Below are positions 44,965 to 56,400 of a stretch of DNA of 64,000 nt, in pieces. Positions within the stretch are counted from its first letter, which is position 1. Each line of letters starts with the position of its first letter. The position numbers were made by a program, and so were the translations under genes. This DNA is from Capra hircus (lineage: Eukaryota > Chordata > Mammalia > Artiodactyla > Bovidae): NCBI RefSeq assembly GCF_001704415.2, contig NC_030819.1, forward strand, positions 37,008,575 to 37,072,574, given 5' to 3'. The notes beneath the pieces were generated by a model that was given only the letters and a program-made list of their open reading frames with translations, made no database searches and was not told the origin of the DNA.

Positions 44965-45287
44965 ATTAAAGGTTTTGAAAGCAAAGGAAATCTGGGTTCC
45001 AGCCCCAGGCACTTAATGGCAATAAAGTGAAAGTTGCTCAGTACTGTCCAACTCTTTGCAACCCCATGGACTACACAGTTCATAAAATTATCCAGGTCAG
45101 AATACTGGAGTGGGTAGCCTTTCCCTTCTCCAGGGGATCTTCCCAACCCAGGGATCAAACCCAGGTTTCCCATATTGCAGGTGGATTCTTTACCATCTGA
45201 GCCACCAGGGAAGCCCTAATGACAATAAAACCTTGGACAAATCACCAAATCTCTAAGACTCTTCTCTGGCCTGTAAGATGAATATAG
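44965..45287 (+). mobile_element. MIR SINE, split by Bov-tA
   Basis: AAATCTGGGTTCCAGCCCCAGGCACTTAATGGC (44988-45020) and, after the SINE, CCTTGGACAAATCACCAAATCTCTAAGACTC...CTGTAAGATGAATA follow MIR order (GGGTTCxAATCCCAGCTCTGCCACTTA; CCTTGGGCAAGTCACTTAACCTCTC; CTGTAAAATGGGGATA). Confidence 0.75.
45027..45216 (-). mobile_element. Bov-tA SINE in MIR
   Basis: Antisense Bov-tA with duplication TAATGGCAATAAA (45014-45026) and TAATGACAATAAA (45217-45229), 12/13 identical. Confidence 0.95.
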
Positions 45288-45420
45288 TAGTGCTGTGCTT
45301 AGTCACTCAGTCTGTCCTATGCGAACCCATGGACTGCAGCCTGCCAGGTTCCTCTGTCCATGGCCATTCACCAGGCAAGAATACTGGAATGGGTTGCAAT
45401 GCCATTGTTTCATTCTTCAG
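45288..45420 (-). mobile_element. truncated Bov-tA SINE
   Basis: Antisense body (CAGTCTGTCCTATGCGAACCC, CCAGGCAAGAATACTGGAATGG); lost its tRNA-like head. Confidence 0.85.
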
Positions 45421-46149
45421 GAGATGGGATGATATGATGCAGGTAAATAGACTCAAAACATCATTATAAACATTTCCACCATGAACTAAGTCATACTATT
45501 CTCTTTTGACAAAAATAATGGCAAAGGCGGCTTAGTGTGTGCATGACTCCACTCAAAGGTTTTTTAAGCTTTCTTCTTCTTACTATAAAGAGAAAAAAGG
45601 AAAACAAATATCATCTGCAGTTTGATTTGAAGCATATAAAATTTATGAAGCATAAGGAAAAACTGAAAGAAAATATTGGAAATGTCAATAGTTGCTCTGG
45701 TGGGCTTTTTTCCTACTTTCCTGCCTCATTATATTTTCTATTAGTGGGCCTGTCTGATTTTCACAATGAAATATTACCATCATTTTAAGATATAAAGAAT
45801 TTCTTTTAAAAGTTCCATCTTGTTTTCTTTTTGATACATACATAGTGTTTTTAAATTTAAAAAATCAAGCAGATGATTACAAAACATTGTATGATATATG
45901 ACTTATTACATATTTTGGTTAAGATACAAATTGGAATCTATAATAAACCAAACAGCAAAAAAGAGACTTATGATAGACATTTTTCTTTTAAAATCTTAAG
46001 TTTAAATAGTATCAGAAAATCAATATACTTTCAAAGGAAAGCAAAAGTGTTCCTGATTCTTTTTTAAAAACATAGATCTAGAAACACAGATTATAATTCT
46101 GGTATATACACATGTTACTTTGAGGAAAATGAACAATAAGACTGTATTT
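45421..46149. other. unique AT-rich DNA
   Basis: No gene or family recognised. Confidence 0.5.
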
Positions 46150-46572
46150 TCTACATGTATAGATGTGAGAGTTAGACTATAAAGAAAGCTGAGTGCAGAA
46201 GAATTGATGCTTTTGAACTGTGGTGTTTGAGAAGACTCTTGAGAGTCCCTTGGAAACAGCAAGGAGATCCAACCAATCCATCCTAAAGGAAATCAGTGAA
46301 TATTCATTGGAAGGACTGATGCTGAAGCTGAAACTCCAATATCAGAAGAACCAACTCATTGTAAAGGACCCTGATGCTGGGAAAGATTGAAGGCGGGAGG
46401 AGAAAGGGGTGACAGAGGATGAGGTGGTTGGATGGCATCACCAACTCAATGGACATGAGTTTGAGTAAACTCCGGGAGTTGGTGATGGACAGGGAGGCCT
46501 GGCGTGCTGCAGTCCATGGGTCACAAAAAGTCAAACACGACTGTGCAACTGAACTTACTGACTGACTGACAT
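46150..46572 (+). mobile_element. BovB 3' end
   Basis: Sense BovB from ATGTATAGATGTGAGAGTTAG to the ACTGACTGACTGAC tail. It has lost about 15 bp around ATACTTTGGCCACCTCATG compared with other copies. Confidence 0.93.
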
Positions 46573-47591
46573 ATTCAGTTACCTTCCTAAAGTTTTATTT
46601 ATCAAATTTTTTCTTTCTACTTTTCTTTTTTTTCTTTCTACTTTTAATATAAAATGCATATTGATTTGCTTATTATTTAATAATGAGCATCCTCCATAAG
46701 CAATAGCTATGCAAAGAAACAGGATGTTCTGCTATTTTGGAAGAGCATCCATCAGTTCAGTCTCTCTCAGCATGAATGTTATGTCTCTCTGTCCAAGAAA
46801 ACAGGGCTCTGGAAATGCTTAAAAGTGGAATTCAGTAAGCTTGCAAGTTTCTATACTTAAGCATATACTTGAACTTGTTATCTTTATCTAAGTATCCATT
46901 GTGTGAGTGCTTTTATTCTGAGGTTGCATACAGAAGCAAACGTCATCTTAATCTGAAAATTTCCCTAATAAACCGGCACCATTCCATAGACGACTCTAGT
47001 GTCTGCTGATACATGGGAGCACAGGTCTCTCGACGACTTGGGGATATCTATAATACTATACATTTCCTTTGCAAATGGAAATTGAAGTTGAAAGATTACC
47101 TAAAACATACAAAGTTACTGATAAATTAATGTCCAGCAAAATTAGACTGGTCAACAATCAGTCTAGAGAAAAAGGAAAGAATGATAGGAAGAGACAAGAA
47201 TGATGACTAAAAAAAGGATAAAAAGAGACATTTAAGACAACTGATCTTCAGGACAAATGACTCTTCATGATTATAATGCATAAGGATGAAGTGAAGATTA
47301 TCTGTTTTCATATTATTTTGCCTGGAAAATTATACCCATTAAAATCAAACCTTGAATCATTCTTGGTAATACAAATATAACATACATAACATTGTATAAT
47401 ATATAATTTCATTTTAAGATGATCAAACCTTTTTTTCTTTCTTGGCTATTTACCATGATATCTTGGTCTGTTTTAAGTGGTCTTTTTACTTAAAATGTCA
47501 ACTTTTCTTATGTTAAGGAGACCATGAGTATATTATTTTACAACATAAATCTTAACAAAAATTAAATTTCTTTCAGGAAAGGGAGAGGGAT
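46573..47591. other. about 1 kb unique DNA
   Basis: Contains a duplicated TTTCTTTCTACTTTT (about 46609 and 46627). Otherwise nothing recognised. Confidence 0.5.
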
Positions 47592-47893
47592 GTTGTTGTT
47601 CAGTCACCAAGTCGCGTCCGACTCTTTGAGACCTCATGGACTGCAGCAAGCCATGCTTTCCAATCCATCACCAACCCCCAGAGCTGGCTCAAATTTATGT
47701 CCATCAAACTGGTGATGCCATTCAACCATCTCAACCTCTGTCATCCACTTCTCCTCCCTTCAATCTTTCCCAGCATCAAGGTCTTCTCCAATGAAAGAGT
47801 CAGTTCTTCACATCAGGTGGCTAAAGTATTGGAGCTTCAGCTTCAGCATCTGTCCTTCAAAAGAATATTCAGGATAATTTCCTTTAGGAGGGA
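47592..47893 (-). mobile_element. old BovB 3' end with (GTT)n start
   Basis: Antisense; begins GTTGTTGTTCAGTCACCAAGTCG, the reverse of a CAACAA-type tail as at 33270-33291, and ends TTCCTTTAGGAGGGACTGG. Diverged. Confidence 0.9.
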
Positions 47894-48345
47894 CTGGAGA
47901 TTGAGTTAAACACCAATGACCAATAATTTAATCAGTATAATCTACATAATAAAACCTCCAAATAAATCCCAAACAAAAGTGTTCAGAATGCATCTGAATC
48001 AGTGAACATACTGAGGAGCTGGGGAGAGTGGCTTACTCAGCGAGGGCATGAGAGCCCCATCTAATAAACTGTTCCTGAGTTCTGTCAGCTCCTCTGGAAA
48101 GTGATCTACCTGAGGAGAGGATCAGGGAATCCCCACTTTGTAGCTGGTCTGTTGAATAAGTATGTGAGGCCTGGAGCTTATGACAGTGTCTGAAGTGGAG
48201 GCAGTCTTGTGGCAATGAGCTCTTAACATGTGGGATCTCAGCCTAGGTAGTTAATGTCAGCATTGAACTGAACCACTGAACACCAATTGATGTCCAGGGA
48301 GTCAGAGAAGTAGTCAACAGTGTGGAAAAAAATCCACGTTTGATG
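47894..48345 (+). mobile_element. old solo LTR (mammalian ERV, family not named)
   Basis: AGATTGAGTTAAACACCAATGACCAATAATTTAATCA, ATAATAAAACCTCCAAATAAA, CTAATAAACTGTTCCTGAGTTCTGTCAGC (polyadenylation signal), GGAGGCAGTCTTGTGG and ACATGTGGGATCTCAGCCTA follow a common mammalian LTR in order. Solo; no internal genes. Confidence 0.55.
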
Positions 48346-48394
48346 TCAGAAGTCTTATGAATAAAGAATGTTTTCCTTTAATTATGAAGATAGT

Positions 48395-48475
48395 TTTGAC
48401 TTTCTAGATTTCTAAATGGGTTCTAGGGACCCCCAGGCTTCCATGAACCACACTTTGAGAGCCTCTACTCTATCA
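48395..48475 (+). mobile_element. possible MER5-like hAT scrap
   Basis: GGGACCCCCAGGCTTCCATGAACCACACTTTGAGAGCC resembles the CCATGGACCACACTTTGAGAACCACTG end of MER5-group MITEs. Weak. Confidence 0.35.
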
Positions 48476-48505
48476 TAATAGCAAAATGTGTCGTTCTACA
48501 ACATA

Positions 48506-48569
48506 TTGGGTTGGCCAAAAAGTTCTTATAAGATCTTACGGAAAAACCCAAATTTTTTGGTCAACCCAA
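48506..48569. mobile_element. mariner MITE (ruminant type), 64 bp, TA-flanked
   Basis: Nearly a pure palindrome: TTGGGTTGGCCAAAAAGTTC at the left, TTTTTTGGTCAACCCAA at the right, with TA on each side (48504-48505, 48570-48571). The inner left arm is shortened compared with the right arm (CTTACGGAAAAACCC). Confidence 0.92.
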
Positions 48570-48605
48570 TAATACTAGACAATGTTTACACGAGAAAGAT
48601 ATGGA

Positions 48606-48775
48606 ATTTTTTTAAATTTGTTTCATTGAAATGCAGTTGATTTATGATGCTGTGTTAATTTTGACTGTACAGCAAAGTGATTCATATATATATATGTATT
48701 ATTTTTCATAATGGTTTATCACAGGACATTGAATATAGTTCCGTGTGCCATAAGTAAGTAGGTCCTTGTTTAGAA
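48606..48775 (-). mobile_element. antisense L1 3' UTR fragment
   Basis: AATGCAGTTGATTTATGATGCTGTGTTAATTTTGACTGTACAGCAAAGTGATTC then GGTTTATCACAGGACATTGAATATAGTTCCGTGTGCC: the artiodactyl L1 3' UTR as at 41607-41790. Confidence 0.8.
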
Positions 48776-49084
48776 TCTTTTCTAAAGAGGATAAACGGTG
48801 TTTGTAGAAGTTCTGTGACTGAAAGTCATACTTTTTCTGAGTTTATAAAATAAGTAAAGAGAACCGCGTGCGTTTGCAAAGCCCATTCAGAATGAATAGG
48901 CTCTAAAAGAGCATTTTCTAAAAGACCATTTACTCAAGAAAATAGAATTCTTAGGTAAAGCAGCAATGGGAAAGAACAATGACAGAGGGAGGGAAAAATT
49001 AATGCATGTGATCATTATTTGTAATCAATAGAAGGACTATGTTCTCTGCCAAATTTTGTGTCCTGCTCACTATACTGTTACACA
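48776..49084. other. unassigned DNA
   Basis: About 300 bp; nothing recognised. Confidence 0.45.
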
Positions 49085-49192
49085 TACTTCTTGCAAGCAG
49101 GAAATTCTTAAAAATTATTTTTTAATTCCTAGGCCAAATACAGTGGTTAGTATACAGTTGGGATTCAATAGATGCTGAATGAGTGAATTTGC
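49085..49192 (+). mobile_element. L2 LINE 3' end fragment
   Basis: ATACAGTTGGGATTCAATAGATGCTGAATGAGTGAAT matches the L2 end (CAATAAATGxTGAATGAATGAAT). Confidence 0.6.
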
Positions 49193-49423
49193 AAACAACA
49201 AGCTAAATATATGTTTGACTTCAGGATATGGAAAACAAAAATTGATAGTAAAACTGCCAAACAGAGTTGAGATCTTAAAAGAGACCAAAGAAAAAGGTAC
49301 AAGTAGAAAAATTAAAAGCACTTGGGAATTCTTTTCTCCCTTGATTTTTCTTTGTATTTCTTCTCAATCCATCCAATACAGCTTTTCTTCCTTTTCTAAA
49401 ATGCTCCACTTTTAGTCATTTTG

Positions 49424-49525
49424 CTAATATACATGCATGTATATATGTGTGTACATATACATATACACATATATGTATGTACATATACATATGTGCACAT
49501 ATGTGTATACACACATGTATATATA
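49424..49525. repeat. alternating purine-pyrimidine (CA/TG/TA) microsatellite
   Basis: About 100 bp of almost strictly alternating ATAC, GTGT and ATAT units. Confidence 0.92.
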
Positions 49526-50449
49526 AGAGCACAATACATAGATGTCAGTACTAGGCTCCCCTAGAAATTCAAACCTGCAATTACCCAAGTAAATGAATTG
49601 CTGGTTGCAAAGTGGAAAAGCAGCTCTATCTGTTAATAATAGAAGAGTTCAAAGTCTGCACCCTTGGTTTTACATGTGCTTCTGCCATTTGCACACTGTG
49701 TAAACTTGCTTAATAATCCTTTCAGCTCTGTCACCTCATAGGTAAAGTTGAACTAATAGTCTGGGTTCTGCTTACTTTATAAATTTATTAAGAGTAAAGT
49801 GTAAAAATAATAAAATAAATGATAAAGTCCTAAGCAAACTGAAAGCATTTTTATCAGCCACTCTACCTATTTGTCAATGGGAAGTTAAGTGCACTTCTAG
49901 AGCCACTCAACCTATGATGGTGATGGAAGATGGAAGTCACAGACTACATCTCCCTTTCCAGCTAGTCCAGGTAGAATAAAGCTTTAAAAACTCAAGGCTC
50001 AGGACAGAGTTTGCTGGTTTAATCCTGTATCCTCTCTCTATTTCACTGGTTTCCATCCAGCAATTCTGTAATAGAAAGGGTGATAGAGAAGGCAGGTAAA
50101 TCCCCGCAATGAGGGAAGGGTTCAGGAAAGGAAGAGATAAGGAAGATAATTTCTCACTCTGCACACCTCATCCTACCTCTGCCAACCACACCTTCCTCAA
50201 AGGCCAAAGTGTTGGTAGTTCATGACTATTCTTTCTATTGGCATAGGTAGGAATGGGGAAAGGAAGCAACTTTCTCCCTTATGTACCTCATTCCACTTCA
50301 TTTCAAGCAATGAGTAAGAAATAAACATGGGGAAAGTATGCCTTGGACAGAAGACACATCTCATACAAACACTGCCCAAACATAAAAATATTCGACATGA
50401 TTTATAAACACCAGGAGAGTGGAATACTCGGATGCTTTTCTAAGTTCAG
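49526..50449. other. unique DNA with a possible MIR
   Basis: 49690-49800 has CACACTGTGTAAACTTGCTTAATAATCCTTTCAG followed by CATAGGTAAAG, in MIR order but weak. No gene recognised. Confidence 0.4.
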
Positions 50450-50565
50450 TCATGAATGTGCTGAATTCCTCAGTCATGTCCAACTCTTTGCAACCCTTTG
50501 AACTGCAGCCCACCAGGTGCCTCTGTCCATGGAATTTTCCAGGCAAGAATACTGGAGTGGGTTAT
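50450..50565 (-). mobile_element. truncated Bov-tA SINE
   Basis: Antisense Bov-tA body only (CAGTCATGTCCAACTCTTTGC ... ATACTGGAGTGGGTT). Confidence 0.9.
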
Positions 50566-51769
50566 AAATAGACTTATACTATCAAATAATTGATCCCTAA
50601 ATAAAAACTAATAAATTCAGAATATCCACCTAGGAAAGAGTAATAAAAAGATATTGAGATTATAGCACACTAATATTTTTTGAAACAATAAAAATATGTA
50701 GTTATTCCAAAATCAGCTGTGATATAATTAAATGTAAAGGCATTTCATTATACCTCCTACTATCTGACATTTATTTAAATGAAAAGTAACATAACCCTCT
50801 TGAATTGTTACTCTTTCAGAAAGCAAAAGAAGTGTTAGAGACTTTGTTCACTCCTAGAAATGAAGTAGTTAACCTATTTGTGCAAATAATTGCATCTTGA
50901 ATCCAAATGTAATAACATAACATACATTATCTAATACAAGTTGAAAGCATGATCTAAACTTTTCTTAGCCATTAAAATTTTTGTGGAGGTTACATAATCT
51001 TGGTGGTGAAACTGAGGAAACCTCATGCATATAATGCAAGAGAAAAGCGAAATTGAGACAAAGTAGAAATCTGTACCTATTCCCCAAAATTCCACTTTCT
51101 AGTAGAGACGTGCATTTGAGTTTGCTAGACGTCTGTGCAAGCGGAGTGTCAGCTCAACAGAAAAGCAAAAGAATAACAGAACTTCAAATCCTTTGATGAT
51201 ATAAAGTTTTGAACACAAAAGTCAATCACTCCTCAGTTAACAGTGGAAGAATAATATATTAATTATTTCTAGGTTTAACAATTATACTTTACATCATTTT
51301 GCTAAAATCCACATTTTCTATAATAAAAGACAGTCACATTTCAATAAATCGCCTTAATGAAAAGTAAGCAAACATTATGCACAAGTGAGCTAAATTGACT
51401 AACAGCAAACACTCTCATTGGAATCCGTGAACTTCTGCTCTATTAGATCCAGATCACATGACCAAAACATTATTGCTTCCACACTAACAAGCTGGAGAAA
51501 GTACAAAGTCATAGCCTCTTTTTTATTTTTTTAAACTTGTCACAAAGTTGAGTACACAAAGAGACTTCAATGAACAAAATCCCAGAAAGTGATAAACTTT
51601 TCATGTGAAAGACCTGAGTCTACTCTCCTCCTTAGAAAATTAGAATAAGGTAACTAGCTAAACCATTAATAGGTGTTTAATGGTAAAGTGTGAGCAAGCA
51701 TGACAGATAAAAATTCTAAGGTGGTACAGACACAATAGAAGACTGAACAAACCTGAAAACTCTTTCCCA
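50566..51769. other. about 1.2 kb unique DNA
   Basis: AT-rich; nothing recognised. Confidence 0.5.
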
Positions 51770-52110
51770 GACATGCTCACTCGATGCTCAGGGGTTGTGC
51801 ACTACCACCTGGAGGCAGGCAAAGGGAACAAGAACAGAATGACAGCAGACTTCTTGTCAGAGAAGGGGTAAGCCCAAAGACAACAGAACAACATAGAGGC
51901 CTGGAAGAAAATAGCTGGCAACCTCGATTTCTATATCTAGCAAAAATATCTGTCAAAACATGACGGTAAAGAGAAGATCTTTTTTAGAAAAGCAAAAGAT
52001 TAAAAAGTGTGTTACCAGCGGACCTATAATAAGAAACATGATAAGAATAGTTTTTCACACTGATAGAAAATGCTGCCACATGAAAAGTTGCATCCACAGA
52101 AAGTAAATGT
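51770..52110 (+). mobile_element. ancient L1M ORF1 3' end
   Basis: GACAGCAGACTTCTTGTCAGA, CTGGAAGAAAATAGCTGGC, TTTCTATATCTAGCAAAAATATCTGTCAAA and TTACCAGCGGACCTATAATAAG follow the ORF1 C-terminal domain text of old L1s. Heavily decayed. Confidence 0.65.
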
Positions 52111-52299
52111 TGCTAGAAATGCTAAGTATGTAATAAATAGGAAAGGCGTTTTTGTCATTCATTACCTCTTTAAAATTTAGTTCAGGGATGAACAGAAAAC
52201 TCACTAAAAAGATTTGAAAAGGAAGATTTTAAACATAAAGATTTAAAATTGAAATGTTTTCAACCTCACTCATATTAGAGAAATTAAAATATAAATAAT

Positions 52300-52512
52300 G
52301 TGTGTTGTTTGTGTGTGTTGGTCACTCAGTTGTGTCTGATTCTTTGCAACGCTGTGGACCATAGCCCTCTAGGCTCCTCTGTCCATGAACTTTCCAGGCA
52401 AGAATACTGAAGTAGGTTGCCATTCCCTTCTCCAGAGGACCTTCCTGGGATGGAACCCAGGCCTACTGCATTGCAGGCAGATACTTTACCATCTGAGCCA
52501 CCAGGAAAGCCC
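52300..52512 (-). mobile_element. Bov-tA SINE
   Basis: Antisense; duplication AATATAAATAAT (52288-52299) and AATATAAACAAT (52513-52524), 11/12 identical. Confidence 0.95.
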
Positions 52513-52859
52513 AATATAAACAATAAGTATTATTCTCATATATCAGACTGGAAAAAGTTTAAAAAAGAAAATGCATTCTTTTGACAAGATATGGGGAAAC
52601 AGACACTCTCATATGTTGTTCTTGGGAAATTATTATATCCCTTCTGGAGGAAAATGTGGCAATCCTCAACAAAGCTACTTGTGCACTTACCTTCTAACTC
52701 AGCAATCCCACTTCTAGGAATCTCCCCTGGAGATACTCTTCTAGCAATATAAAAATATATATACATGAGGTTATTCATTGCAGTGTTGTTTGTACAGACA
52801 ACCCTCAAACAGTATACAAGTACATATGTATGAGGTTATTTATTACAGTATTGTTTGCA

Positions 52860-53070
52860 CAGTTGGCCCTTGGATAAGGGTCCCAGGGGTCCTCTGTGCA
52901 CTTGAAAATTTGAAGGACTTTACAGTTAGCCCTCCACATCCACAGTTCTGCATCTTTAGATTCAACCAACCACAAATTATGTAATACTACAGTGTTTATA
53001 CAAAAAAAAAAAAAATTCACATAGAAGTAGACCCAGGCAATTCAAATCCATGTTGTTCAGGGGTCAACTG
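52860..53070 (-). mobile_element. Tigger-type MITE
   Basis: Ends CAGTTGGCCCTTG and CAGGGGTCAACTG are inverted repeats; inside are CACATCCACAGTTCTGCATC, AGATTCAACCAACCAC and CATGTTGTTCAGGGG, text of Tigger-derived MITEs. TA follows the right end; the left TA has decayed to CA. Confidence 0.7.
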
Positions 53071-53344
53071 TATTTGAAAATTTTAGAAAGAAACCAGATA
53101 TCCATAAATAGGAGAATTATTGAATAAATTATGATACGTTTATATAACACAATACTTTGCAGGTATAGAAGAATAAGGAAGATTCCTCTATACTGATTTC
53201 GGTATTTTCTAGGACATATTGTTAAAGGAGGAACTAAAATGCAAAGGAGTAACTATAGTATTCTACACTTCATGTAAGAAAGAAGGGACTACTAGCTTGA
53301 CTATAATAAAAAGATGGATAATACCAAGTTGACAAATGTATAAA

Positions 53345-54524
53345 AGTTAGAACTCTCACAACACTGCTAAGGATAATGTAAAATGCAGTGGTGCAGCCAC
53401 TTTGGAAAAATAGTCTGGCAAGTCCCCAGAAGGGTCAACATAAAGCCACCAAATAACCCAGCAATTTCACTTCTAGTCATGTATTCAAAAGAAATGAAAC
53501 CATATATCCATACAAAATCTTTATGCAAAAGTTCAGAGCAACATGATTTATAATAGCCCCAAAGTGGAAACAATCTAAATGTCCATCAACTGAGGAATGG
53601 ATAAATAAAATGGAGTATATCCATACAACAGAATATTATTAAACCATAAAAAATAAAGAACTGATCCAAGCATGGGTGAACTTTGGAAATATTAATATTA
53701 TGCTAACTACAATTCTGAAAGAGATGGGAATACCAGACCACCTGACCTGCCTCTTGAGAAACCTATATGCAGATCAGGAAGCAACAGTTAGAACTGGACA
53801 TGGAACAACAGACTGTTGTTCCAACAACTAGGTCCATCTAGTCAAGGCTATGGTTTTTCCAGTGGTCATGTATGGATGTGAGAGTTGGACTGTGAAGAAA
53901 GCTGAGTGCTTTCTCAAAGAATTGATGATTTTGAACTGTGATGTTGGAGAAGACTCTTGAGAGTCCCTTGGACTGCAAGGAGATCCAACCAGTCCATCCT
54001 AAAGGAGATCAGTCCTGAGTGTTCATTGGAAGGACTGATGCTAAGGCTGAAACTCCAATACTTAGGCCATCTCATGCAAAGAGTTGACTCATTGGAAAAG
54101 ACCCTGATGCTGGGAGGGATTAGGGGCAGGAGAAGAAGGGAACGACAAAGGATGAGATGGCTGGATGGCATCACCAACTCGATGCACATGAGTTTGGGTG
54201 AACTCCGGGAGTTGGTGATAGACATGGAGGCCTGACGTGCTGCAATTCACAGGGTCACAAATAGTCGGACATGAGTGAGCGACTGAACTGAACTGAAGTA
54301 CAAAAAGTTGGTTATCAAAGATCACATAGATTAGTGGTTATCTAGGACTGGGAGTGAGAGAGGATGATGAATGGGTGCAGGATTTCTTTGGGAGATGAAA
54401 ATGTTCTAAAATAGATGAGGTAATAGTTGAACAACCATGTGAATACACTGAAAACCAACGGCATGTATACTTGAAATGAGTGAATTTTGTGGCATGAGAA
54501 CCATGTCAACAAAGTTGTTATATT
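53345..54524 (+). mobile_element. old L1 ORF2 end and 3' UTR, split by BovB
   Basis: 53345-53711 reads as the end of ORF2 (CCAGCAATTTCACTTCTAG, ATAATAGCCCCAAAGTGGAAACAATCTAAATGTCCATCAAC). 54298-54524 is the 3' UTR (TTAGTGGTTATCTAGGACTGGGAGTG, GATGAAAATGTTCTAAAATAGATG, GTCAACAAAGTTGTTATATT). Its A-rich end was the target for the L1-BT that follows. Confidence 0.78.
53712..54297 (+). mobile_element. BovB with internal deletion
   Basis: Starts with TTCTGAAAGAGATGGGAATACCAGACCACC, jumps near 53815 from the GGAACAACAGACTG text to TTCCAACAACTAGGTCCATCTAGTCAAGG (about 380 bp with the YADD motif lost), then runs to CTGAACTGAAG. Flanks share TACAA. Confidence 0.92.
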
Positions 54525-54540
54525 AAAAAGGGATGTGAAA

Positions 54541-55920
54541 ATGAGTATACTACCCAAAGCAATTTACAAATTCAATGCAATCCCTATCAAGCTACCAGCC
54601 ACATTTTTCACAGAACTAGAACAAATAATTTCAAGATTTGTATGGAAATACAAAAAAACTCGAATTGCCAAAGCAATCTTGAGAAAGAAGAATGGAACTG
54701 GAGGAATCAACTTGCCTGACTTCAGGCTCTACTACAAAGCCACAGTCATCAAGACAGTATGGTACTGGCACAAAGACAGACATATAGATCAATGGAACAA
54801 AATAGAAAGCCCAGAGATAAATCCACACACATATGGACACCTTATCTTTGACAAAGGAGGCAAGAATATACAATGGAGTAAAGACAATCTCTTTAACAAG
54901 TGGTGCTGGGAAAACTGGTCAACCACTTGTAAAAGAATGAAACTAGATCACTTTCTATCACCGTACACAAAAATAAACTCAAAATGGATTAAAGATCTAA
55001 ATGTAAGATCAGAAACTATAAAACTCCTAGAGGAGAACATAGGCAAAACACTCTCAGACATAAATCACAGCAGGATCCTCTATGATCCACCTCCCAGAAT
55101 TCTGGAAATAAAAGCAAAAATAAACAAATGGGATCTAATTAAAATTAAAAGCTTCTGTACAACAAAGGAAAATATAAGCAAGGTGAAAAGACAGCCTTCT
55201 GAATGGGAGAAAATAATAGCAAATGAAACAACTGACAAACAACTAATCTCAAAAATATACAAACAACTTCTGCAGCTCAATTCCAGAAAAATAAACGACC
55301 CAATCAAAAAATGGGCCAAAGAACTAAATAGACATTTCTCCAAAGAAGACATACAGATGGCTAACAAACACATGAAAAGATGCTCAACATCACTCATTAT
55401 TAGAGAAATGCAAATCAAAACCACAATGAGGTACCACTTCACACCAGTCAGAATGGCTGCGATCCAAAAATCTGCAAGCAATAAATGCTGGAGAGAGTGT
55501 GGAGAAAAGGGAACCCTCCTACACTGTTGGTGGGAATGCAAACTAGTACAGCCACTATGGAGAACAGTGTGGAGATTCCTTAAAAAATTGCAAATAGAAC
55601 TACCTTATGACCCAGCAATCCCACTTCTGGGCATACACACCGAGGAAACCAGAATTGAAAGAGACACATGTACCCCAATGTTCATCACAGCACTGTTTAT
55701 AATAGCCAGGACATGGAAACAACCTAGATGTCCATCAGCAGATGAATGGATAAGAAAGCTGTGGTACATATACACAATGGAGTATTATTCAGCCATTAAA
55801 AAGAATTCATTTGAATCAGTTCTGATGAGATGGGTGAAACTGGAGCCAATTATACAGAGTGAAGTAAGCCAGAAAGAAAAACACCAATACAGTATACTAA
55901 CACATATATATGGAATTTAG
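54541..55920 (+). pseudogene. L1-BT ORF2 C-terminal part, open but truncated
   Basis: About 459 codons (MSILPKAIYKFNAIPIKLPA to the family stop at 55918-55920) with no lesion: reverse transcriptase thumb and the cysteine-rich region CWRECGEKGTLLHCWWEC. Endonuclease and FVDD motif are absent through 5' truncation at insertion, so no function is expected. The open frame extends upstream to 54487 only by chance. Absence of stops over 1.4 kb, against several in the 8.4-16.2 kb copy, points to recent insertion. Confidence 0.93.
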
Positions 55921-56226
55921 GAAGATGGCAATGACGACCCTGTATGCAAGACAGGAAAAAAGACATAGATGTGTATACCAGACTTTTGGACTCAGAGGAA
56001 GAGGGAGAGGGTGGGATGATTTGGGAGAATGGGAATTCTAACATGTATACTGTCATGTAAGAATTGAATCGCCAGTCCATGTCTGACGTAGGGTGCAGCT
56101 TGCTTGGGGCTGGTGCATGGGGATGACCCAGAGAGATATTGTGGGGAGGGAGGTGGGAGGGGGGTTCATGTTTGGGAACGCATGTAAGAATTAAAGATTT
56201 TAAAATTTAAAAAAAAAAAAAAAAAA

Positions 56227-56390
56227 GAAATGATGTAAGATTGGCTCCACATCGGACCAAAATAATAATCTGTTGTACTCATCAGTGTCCAGCATGAACT
56301 AAAAATAAACTATAGACTCTAAAAAATAAAAAAATAAAATAAAATAAAATCCCTAAACTTGGCTGCAGACATCAAAAAAATAAAAAAAAT
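56227..56390 (+). other. 3' transduced segment of the L1-BT
   Basis: GAAATGATGTAAGATTGGCTCC... with AAATAAAC near 56301, an A-rich stretch (56319-56349), then CCCTAAACTTGGCTGCAGAC and a final A-rich tail. It lies between the L1 polyA and the distal target duplication, so it moved with the L1 RNA. Two A-rich stops could mean two successive read-through events. Confidence 0.75.
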
Positions 56391-56400
56391 AAAAAGGGAT

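Larger units (their letters stand above)
52225..53290 (+). mobile_element. ancient L1M ORF2 end and 3' UTR, split twice
   Basis: CTCATATTAGAGAAATTAAAATA, then after a SINE ATATGGGGAAACAGACACTCTCATA, CAGCAATCCCACTTCTAGGAATCT and GAGGTTATTCATTGCAGTGTTGTTTGTA, then after a MITE CCATAAATAGGAGAATTATTGAATAAATTATGATAC and ATATTGTTAAAGGAGGAAC. Order and orientation are those of L1M. Confidence 0.75.
54535..56390 (+). mobile_element. young 5'-truncated L1-BT with 3' transduced sequence
   Basis: L1-BT from late ORF2 to a first A-run (about 56209-56226), then about 164 bp of non-L1 sequence ending in a second A-rich tail. The 10-bp AAAAAGGGAT lies at 54525-54534 and again at 56391-56400, beyond the extra segment. 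The empty site TATT/AAAAAGGGAT fits the TT/AAAA preference of L1 endonuclease. Confidence 0.93.

Noticed and set aside
54487..55920. 477-aa open frame as a functional gene
   Set aside because: From 54535 it is L1-BT ORF2; the first 16 codons are target DNA read by chance.
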